Positions 15,505 through 21,259 of a stretch of 21,259 bases of DNA are shown one piece after another (the first letter of the stretch is position 1; the number at the start of each line of letters is the position of its first letter). Under the pieces are notes generated by a model that saw nothing but the letters and a program-made list of their open reading frames with translations, ran no database searches and was not told where the DNA came from. A program made the position numbers and the translations under genes. Source of the stretch: Symbiodinium natans. Its lineage: Eukaryota; Sar; Dinophyceae; Suessiales; Symbiodiniaceae. The stretch is from the NCBI GenBank assembly GCA_905221605.1, contig CAJNDS010002218.1, positions 551,998-573,256 of the forward strand, in the 5' to 3' direction.

Positions 15505-15790
15505 TTTAGGGTTTAGGGTTTAGGGTTTAGGGTTTAGGGTTTAGGGTTTAGGGTTTAGGGTTTAGGGTTTAGGGTTTAGGGATTAGGGATTAAGGTTTAG
15601 GGTTTAGGATTTTGGGAAGTTTTTGGTTGAGGGGTTGAGTGGGTTGAGTGGGTTGAGTGGGTTGAGTGGGTTGAGTGGGTTAGGGGTTTTGGGGAGTGGT
15701 TGAGGTTGAGGGGTTGAGGGTTCAAGAGTTTAGCGGCCAGCTTTGAGGGTTGAAAGTTTGGTGGTCTAGTGCTTGAAGGTACATCCGGGG
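15505..15790 (+). repeat. TTTAGGG array and GGGTTGAGT variant
   Basis: (TTTAGGG)11 at 15505-15581, degenerate copies to 15615, then five 9-bp GGGTTGAGT units at about 15630-15672 and degenerate GGTTGAGG sequence to about 15780, ending with a G run. Confidence 0.9.
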
Positions 15791-16137
15791 GGGGGTTCCC
15801 TGAACATGCCCCCCTTAAACCTTCAACAGCTTCTCTGAGTTTGCTAAGAGGGGTTCTTGATCACAAGCGGCCTCTGTGCCCCTAAACCTTGGAAACCTCA
15901 AGCCCCTGTACCCCCTGAACATTCAACCTCGAAACCCTAAAGCCCCTAAACCCCAACCCCCTAAACCTTAAGCCCCAAACACTAAACCCCCAAGCCCTAA
16001 ATCCTAAACCCTAAGCCCTAGGCCCTCAACCTCCACACCCTTGAGCCCCTAAAGCTCCGAAAGCCCTACATGACGACCTGGCCTCCCGAGGCTCTGGCAT
16101 GTAGATGCACCGCGAGGCGCCGGGGCTCTACGGGTTC
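15791..16137. repeat. Degenerate C-rich block and unique island
   Basis: Diverged CCCTAAA-type units from about 15815 to 16070, then a 65-base unique island (16071-16137) that contains AG|G acceptors and a GCGCCG donor-like site near 16110. The island sits between C-type and G-type repeat as the exons do, but no peptide from it could be identified. Confidence 0.55.
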
Positions 16138-16625
16138 TCAGGGTTTAGGGTTTAGGGTTTAGGGTTTAGGGTTTAGGGTTTAGGGTGCAGGGTTTGGGTT
16201 TAGGGTTTTGGGTTTGAGGTTTAAGTGTTTTAGGGTTTGAGGCTCCGGGCTTTAGGGTCCTCAGGTTTTTTGGGGGGATTTCAGGTAGGTCTTCAGGGTT
16301 GAGGGTTTTAGTGCTTTAGGGTTTTACGGTTCAGGGTTCAGGGTTCTAGGATAGGTGCGAAGGAGTGGGACCGAAATGCTATTCGTATGAAGGACTCCCT
16401 GAGTCACAGCTACCACAAAGGTCCCTAAAGCTTAGACCCTAAACCCTATAAAGGGATCCTTGGTATGATTTTAGGTGTATTCCTTGGTTAAGGGGTATTG
16501 GGCTCTTTGGGTAAGCCCCTTCATCCAGCTAGTGTAGTCCCTCATGAGGGGGCCATCCGAAGCTCAAAACCTGGCGTAGGGTTTAGGGCTTAGGGTTTAG
16601 GGTTTAGGGCCTGCTCGTTTCTGGT
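16138..16625. repeat. TTTAGGG-type repeat, unique patch, short TTTAGGG
   Basis: TTTAGGG at 16141-16187 grading into degenerate G-rich repeat to about 16350; unique 16351-16575 with a short CCCTAAA patch at 16437; TTTAGGG at 16576-16608. No gene recognised. Confidence 0.7.
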
Positions 16626-17160
16626 ACGAGTGGGGCTTGCGACTTTGGCAAACGGACTTCCCGACCCCTAGTTGCTTTTCCTGGGCACCGGACTTTCTGC
16701 ATGATAACTGGCAAGCCCTAAACTCTAAAACTCCCCCTCCCCACCCCCCACCCCCCTCCCGCTCCCCCCTTCGCCCGCGCCCAAAAATGCGGGGTGCCAG
16801 GGCTTATCAGGCGTCACCCCCTCATGCTCCGGTTCATGGTGTTGGTAGTTTTGGGGCTTGCATGGCTTATGAAGTTTATTGAGTCGAGCTTAGGATGTGT
16901 CACATTTCCCCTCTTTGAGTTTAAGCAGATTGCATGTAGGGTTGAACATGCCAATTTTTTGCAATCTCCTTGAAGTCGCAGAATCCCACATCTAGGACCT
17001 ACAGTAGGCCCTTAGTCGTTTGTTGTTTAAGGTTTAGGTTGCCTGGTTAGCCCCTTTTAAGAGAGAGAAGCGCAGAGCCTTCAGACTATGGAGCTGTTCT
17101 CTGTTGGGATAAGACCCCCCTGATACAGTACTGCCTTCGGTCTTAGGAAGACTCTTGCGT
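16626..17160. other. Unique stretch without recognised gene
   Basis: A frame of 81 codons opens at 16637, but it crosses a CCCTAAACTCTAAAAC repeat remnant and a C-rich low-complexity run (16736-16775) and shows no domain, so it is not called. The rest is unique, mid-GC sequence with a few TTTAGG remnants near 17030. Confidence 0.5.
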
Positions 17161-17233
17161 AAATGTTGGGGATTAGGGTTTAGGGTTTAGGGTTTAGGGT
17201 TTAGGGGTTTAGCCTGATTCTTCCCCAACATTT
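17161..17233. repeat. TTTAGGG array enclosed by a 12-bp inverted repeat
   Basis: AAATGTTGGGGA at 17161-17172 and its exact complement TCCCCAACATTT at 17222-17233 flank about five TTTAGGG units (17173-17210) and a short tail. The structure would put a telomere-type array in the loop of a stem. Confidence 0.75.
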
Positions 17234-17269
17234 GAACTAGTTGCCTTCTGTGCGCAACCTCCGCCCGCA

Positions 17270-17310
17270 GATGATGCGCCGCTGGAGAATGCCGTGCAGC
17301 TGGAGAAGGA
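17270..17310 (+). CDS. Candidate exon, acidic (DDAPLENAV)
   Basis: CTCCGCCCGCAG at about 17259-17270 is a good pyrimidine-rich acceptor, and the following frame reads DDAPLENAVQLEKDGW up to a GCAGTT at about 17319, with an earlier GCAG at 17296. In the phase left by exon 17 it is open. An acidic segment is expected before the ATPase domain of an ABCA protein, but similarity is too slight to decide. Confidence 0.25.
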
Positions 17311-18014
17311 TGGGTGGGCAGTTCTGTTAGTCATGGCTCCCCTTTCGGGTGCCAGCAAATATCAAAGTTCAGTATTGAAATCCCCAAAAGGAAGGAAGCA
17401 ATCTCATTGAAATCTACCACATACCCCCGACCCCGAGCTGGGACTTGTGCTTGCATTTAGGGCTTAGGGTTTAGGGTTCAGAGGTTACGGCTGCGAGTTG
17501 CAGAGGACCGGGTCCTCAACGGCGGGGCAGATGGTGAAATGGCCACTAGGGATGCAACCCAGTTCGTGGCGGGTCCTCTTTGTGGTACTTTACTGTAACT
17601 TTAGATCTTTAGCTTTTTTGGGTTTATTGGGTTTCTTAATCAGGCAGCTAAACGTTTAATTTATAGCTACCCTCCTGAGTGCAGCCAAGTCCTGAGCCAA
17701 TACAGGGCTCGGAATAATTACTAGTAATAATTCTCCTTATCGTCCCTTTGTAAGTACTTATTACTACAAGAACCCCCAAAAACCCTATGAAGGCCCCTAT
17801 AGGGTGTAGGGTGTAGGATCTAGGGTTGGTATAGGAACCCTCACGTTTTGCGATGGCTGAAAGTCTGGACTTTCACGAAGTCCCCTAACACCAGTACCTA
17901 GTTTGAGAGCACCAAGGTCAAGGTTTAGAGTCTACACCCTCAACCCTAAGCCGCTAAACCCGAATTAAGCCCTAAACCCTAAAGCCCAAGCCCTAAAACC
18001 AACGCCCTCAAGAT
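17311..18014. other. Unique sequence with scattered repeat remnants
   Basis: Small TTTAGGG remnants at 17456-17478 and 17800-17825, an AT-rich inverted motif ATTACTAGTAAT near 17717-17728, and C-type degenerate repeat at about 17935-18003. No gene was recognised. Confidence 0.5.
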
Positions 18015-18383
18015 CAGGGTTCAGGGTTTGGGGGTCCTGAGAGCATAGGTCCCTTACGCGGGTGTGGACGAGTAGTGTTTAACCTGCATGTTGCGACAGT
18101 CAGTTCGTTTGGGGGTTTCCGACTTAGGGATACTGTGCTGGGGTCCTTATTATAAGGGAATCCTACTATTTGGGTTTCTATGAAAGGGGTCCCTTATTCG
18201 TAAACTCCCATTTGAGCTCCTTACGCAGGCGTGGGCCCCTCACTGTAGGGGGGGCGGCCTAGGCTTTTCGTTTAGGGTTTAGGGTTTAGGGTTTAGGGTT
18301 TCGGTTTTGAGGGTGCCTGGTACTTCTGCAACCGGGTTCCAACAGTTCCAGCGCTGCTCCAGTGCCCTTCTCGTTGGGACAGG
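18015..18383. other. Unique sequence with dispersed repeat copy
   Basis: Holds the second copy of the CTGGGGTCCTTATT..GGAATCCT repeat (about 18138-18164; first copy 12874-12903), an imperfect direct repeat CCTTACGC.GG.GTGG at about 18052 and 18220, and TTTAGGG at 18271-18301. Confidence 0.5.
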
Positions 18384-18481
18384 TTTAGGGTTTAGGGTTT
18401 AGGGTTTAGGGTTTAGGGTTTAGGGTTTAGGGTTTAGGGTTTAGGGTTTAGGGTTTAGGGTTTAGGGTTTAGGGTTTAGGG
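18384..18481 (+). repeat. Interstitial (TTTAGGG)14
   Basis: Fourteen perfect copies, 98 bases, uninterrupted. The same copy number as the arrays at 2211-2308, 3093-3190 and 8079-8176. Confidence 0.97.
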
Positions 18482-18636
18482 TTTCGGGGTATAGTTGCAG
18501 GGCACCTGCAAGTGCCAACTCTGGGGCTTGTCCGCCAACGCCCTGGGCCGGGGAATGCTTCCTTGGCTCCATGTCGTGAAACCTCATCTCAGTAGTCCGC
18601 GGTCATTTCGAGGTGGAGTGCACAGCCTTAATTCAG

Positions 18637-18768
18637 GACGCTTGTCCTCTTGAGGAAGATGCACTCGAATCTGACCTGGTGGGTTGGGCTCTTCGCCGCA
18701 GCAACCAGCTTGGCATGATGCGAGAATCGGGCATTCCGCCACGTCCAAGGCCAAGAAGGCATAGCTGA
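18637..18768 (+). CDS. Coding-like open stretch, unidentified
   Basis: After an acceptor-like TTCAG|G (18635-18636) a frame stays open for 43 codons to TGA: DACPLEEDALESDLVGWALR, then SNQLGMMRESGIPPRPRPRR and HS. Composition looks protein-like, but there is no family match. A minus-strand ORF overlaps it (18834 to 18628) and neither is supported over the other by homology. Low confidence. Confidence 0.25.
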   Translation, partial: DACPLEEDALESDLVGWALRRSNQLGMMRESGIPPRPRPRRHS

Positions 18769-18840
18769 TGGACCTGGGACGTGAGACGTCGTGATTAGTG
18801 ATAGGGCCAAGGACCTTACCTGAATGTGGAACATGAGCTG

Positions 18841-19280
18841 GGTTTAGGTATTAGGGGTCTTAGGGGCAGACCACCATGCTTTTCGGCTCAAGCATGCTAA
18901 CCTAAATCACGCCATCAGCTCACCCTGATATGGGCACCTCCCCCCGTTTGGGTTGGAAGAAGGCCAAAGAGTGCATGTTTTTGCAGTTCCCTCATTTTCC
19001 CTAGCAGTACCGAGATTCACCCCCCGGCCCACTCCCCTCAAGCGCCAGTTCAACGCCTGCCACTTACGCAACCTCTGATGTTGCTCAAGCCGGCCCTAAA
19101 CCTAAACCACTAAATCCCTAACCTCTAACCATCATAAGCCCTAAACCCTAAACCATAACCCATGCCCAAGCTAAGAGCCTCGAAGTCCTGAAGCTTGCCA
19201 ACCCTCAGACCGCAAACCGCGCCCGACCCTCCCAAGCCCAGCTGAAGACTGAAGTAGGTGACTGACATGCCCACAAGGAC
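18841..19280. other. Unique sequence with degenerate C-rich patch
   Basis: Contains a sequence resembling the 3' half of the dinoflagellate spliced leader at 18880-18892, a degenerate CCCTAAA-type patch at about 19083-19160, and otherwise unique sequence. No gene recognised. Confidence 0.45.
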
Positions 19281-19440
19281 AGGTTTAGGGTTTCGGACTT
19301 AGGCTTTAGGCTTCAGGCGTTAAGTTAGTCGTTGGGCTTTAGGCGTTAGGCATTAGGCTTTAGGGTTTAGGCCCTTAGGCTTTAGGCTTCGGTTTTGGGT
19401 TCAGGGTTCAGGGTTCAGGGTTCCGGGAACCCTGAAGCCT
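19281..19440 (+). repeat. Degenerate G-rich repeat ending in a hairpin
   Basis: TTTAGGC, CTTTAGG and TTCAGGG variants. It ends in a near-perfect hairpin: TTCAGGGTTCC at 19414-19424, one base, then GGAACCCTGAA at 19426-19436. A partial outer arm CCTTAGG..GGCTTC / GAAGCCTAAGG extends it. Confidence 0.7.
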
Positions 19441-20180
19441 AAGGACCTAGGTTTCCGACGAGGGGTCCAACCGGACCGCCACAGCGCAATTTATCATCAC
19501 ATCCGTGGGGGCTCAGTCCCCCAAATACTATGGCCCTTGCCATAGGCGCCCCCGCAAATAGGGACCCCGAATTTTTTCGGAAGCCCCCAGGTAGTGCTGC
19601 GCGGCTTGCGCAAAGTGTGCCTCGTCAGTGACCGGCAGTTTAGGGCTCTTCGGGCTCGTCGGGAACCCTAGTAAACCCAAATCCCTAAACTCAACACCCT
19701 GACTAAACCCTAAACCCACATAGCTGCTGTAGGTCTTATCGGACTTTTCGGGGTTGAAGTACCGCAGAGGTGTTTAAGGGTTCAAGGCGGTGTAGGTTCT
19801 AGGGTTTAGGCTTGAGGGTTGAACGTGGAAGTGTTGGGTGCTGCGCAGCCAAGCTTTTGGGGTTCAGGCTTTAGGCTTAGAGGGACTCTTTTTGACAGAC
19901 TTCACGCATCTTGTTTAGGGCTTTGAGGGCCCTCAAGCCGAACTCTACACCCTGAACCCTGCACCCTTAACCCTAAGCCCTAAACCCTAAACCCCAAGCC
20001 ATATTTGAGAAACCCTGAAAGGGTGCTTGGGTGTCGGGGCCCCTTCTTAAGACTTCAGCAAAGGCTCCACACAGGGGGAAGTAAATCCGAGGGGCGCACA
20101 TCTCCTTCGTTTTAGCACGAAAAAGAGACGACGCGTTCTTCAGGAAGATGTCTTGCCACCCCAAAGGCTCCTAGGAATGC
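19441..20180. other. Unique islands between small C and G blocks
   Basis: Unique 19441-19660; C-type remnant 19664-19715; unique with degenerate G-type 19717-19930; C-type 19935-19997; unique 20001-20180. Open frames on the minus strand at 19719-19528 and 20164-19973 cross repeat remnants and match nothing I know. No gene called. Confidence 0.5.
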
Positions 20181-20182
20181 CT

Positions 20183-20418
20183 GGGGGTTTAGGGGATTCG
20201 GGATTTAGGGGTTTTAGGGGTTTTAGGGGTTTTAGGGGTTTTAGGGGTTTTAGGGGTTTTAGGGGTTTTAGGGGTTTTAGGGGTTTTAGGGGTTTTAGGG
20301 GTTTTAGGGGTTGTAGGGGTTTTAGGGGTTTTAGGGGTTTTAGGGGTTTTAGGGGTTTTAGGGGTTTTAGGGGTTTTAGGGGTTTTAGGGGTTTTAGGGG
20401 TTTTAGGGTTTAGGGTCA
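20183..20418 (+). repeat. 9-bp variant telomere array (TTTTAGGGG), about 21 copies
   Basis: Nearly perfect TTTTAGGGG units at 20212-20407 with one GTTGTAGGGG variant, grading into TTTAGGG at the right end. Both strands give long ORFs (GFRGFR and PKTPKT) that are repeat translations. Runs of four G make stable G-quadruplexes plausible. Confidence 0.95.
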
Positions 20419-20620
20419 CCATCTAAACAAGAGGAGAAGATGCACCCCGGCAAAAAGCTGCAGGATGTGAACCCTAAACCCTAAACCCTAAACCCCTAAA
20501 CCCTGCGTAAATCTACTTTCGGGCGGCCTGGGAGGTTCCCTGGCCGCCGGAGGGCCGGTCCCAAGGTTGCGGTGGAGGCGCCGCCGGGTGCGTGTGTAGG
20601 GCCTGTCGGGTTTAAAGGGT
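20419..20620. other. C-type remnant and GC-rich island
   Basis: CCCTAAA remnant at 20469-20505, followed by a GC-rich unique island (20506-20605) that again lies between C-type and G-type repeat. It has AG|G sites before GTTGCGGTGGAG, reading VAVEAPPGACVG; this recalls the start of an ABC ATPase domain (AVxxxxxxxPPGECFG) but lacks its middle, so it is not called as an exon. Confidence 0.4.
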
Positions 20621-20945
20621 TTAGGGTTTAGGGTTTCGGGTTTAGGGTTTAGGGTTTCGGGTTTAGGGTTTAGGGTTTCGAGGGCTCCGGGTTCAGGGTT
20701 TAGAGGTCTTGGAGGGCTCAGAGGGCTTAGAGGGTTTGGAGGTTTTGGAGGTTTTGGAGGTTTTGGAGGGTTTGGAGGGTTTGGAGGGTTTGGAGGGTTT
20801 GGACGGTTTAGAGGGTTTAGACGGCTTAGGGTTTGTTAATATAAGTTTTTGGGCTTAGGGTTTCTTGTACTGTTTCGGGTGTAGGGTGCATAGGGTTTAG
20901 GGTTCATAGGCTTTATGGGGTTTAGGGTTTGTAGGGTTTTTAGTT
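20621..20945 (+). repeat. TTTAGGG, TTTCGGG and TTTGGAGGG repeats
   Basis: A higher-order pattern of two TTTAGGG plus one TTTCGGG units at about 20619-20680 (three rounds), then 9 to 10-bp GGTTTTGGAG and GGGTTTGGA units at about 20725-20820, then degenerate TTTAGGG to 20945. Confidence 0.85.
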
Positions 20946-21259
20946 CTAGGGAGGTTGTAAAGATTTGCGCGTGAAGGATTGCTGCAGGTCATTATGGTTC
21001 TTAGCACGTTCTTCGCGTTGCATCACTAACACTGTGTCATTATCGGCAGCATGATCATTCATTTACCGTTGCGTGGTGGCTTGATGTTTAGGTTTTTCGG
21101 CTTTGGAGTTCAGGCTTAAAGCCGTGAACGTGTCCCAAACCCAAGACGCGCTAAGTTGAGCAGGGAAGGGCCCTACACGCCACAAAGCCGTAAGCTGAAG
21201 CCATGATTCTTTGTTCAGGGTAAGTTTAGGCTTTCTGGGGTTTAGGGTTTTGAGGTTTA
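20946..21259. other. Right-edge unique sequence
   Basis: Unique, mid-GC sequence with no recognised gene, closing with a degenerate TTTAGGG patch from about 21225 to the window end. Confidence 0.5.

Noticed and set aside
16637-16882. 81-codon + strand ORF
   Set aside because: Crosses telomere-repeat remnants and a poly-C run; no recognisable motif.
19973-20164. Minus-strand 63-codon ORF
   Set aside because: Composition is plausible, but it ends in repeat remnant (WGLGFRA) and matches no family I know.
20153-20422. Collagen-like GFR and KTP repeat ORFs
   Set aside because: Direct translations of the TTTTAGGGG array on each strand.
20553-20590. VAVEAPPGACVG as the start of the ABC ATPase domain
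   Set aside because: The central residues between AV and PPGECFG are missing and no Walker A follows; likely chance similarity in GC-rich DNA.
878-21259. CRISPR array
   Set aside because: Repeats are short 7 to 10-bp tandem units without unique spacers, in a eukaryotic setting.

Overview
The window looks like a piece of a eukaryotic nuclear genome, most likely from a dinoflagellate. Interstitial telomere-type repeat (TTTAGGG on one strand, CCCTAAA on the other) dominates it. No bacterial-style operon, rRNA or tRNA is visible. The dinoflagellate assignment is an inference from three things: TTTAGGG repeat type, intron 5' ends that are mostly GC (often GCAG) with some GT and one GA, and 3' ends that are almost always AG followed by G. 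These splice features are known from dinoflagellate genomes such as Symbiodiniaceae.

The main gene was not obvious because its exons are only 22 to 78 bases long. Reading short unique islands between the repeat arrays on the + strand gives, in collinear order, the conserved blocks of an ABCA-type (ABC2_membrane_3) transporter membrane domain: the end of the extracellular loop, the xxPFPLT block, FAFIPAS, the ERE...KHLQ block, VISG...YW...W, D-I-L-N-Y, YG, AQN, IPSTK, FRL/LPNFCL and YDLLYM. Seventeen exons from 1706 to 14210 can be chained with consistent codon phase. They give about 278 codons from 835 coding bases in a 12.5 kb span. The gene is open at both ends: exons before 1706 and the nucleotide-binding domain after 14210 are not identified with confidence.

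Layout: 181-685 is a GC-rich 15-bp minisatellite. 878-1640 is telomere-like repeat, pure then degenerate. 1706-14210 is the exon-intron gene. 14211-21259 continues the same mosaic of repeat blocks and short unique islands, a few of which look coding (14568-14595, 14622-14985, 15443-15472, 17270-17310, 18637-18768, 20520-20605).

The most striking structure is the polarity of the repeats. From exon 4 on, almost every intron starts with repeat in TTTAGGG orientation and ends with repeat in CCCTAAA orientation, and several carry a MITE-like inverted repeat between the two. Each exon island is therefore flanked the way a linear chromosome is (CCCTAAA on its left, TTTAGGG on its right), and each intron is a long inverted repeat that could fold to bring its two splice sites together. 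All exon limits come from reading by eye and need transcript data.
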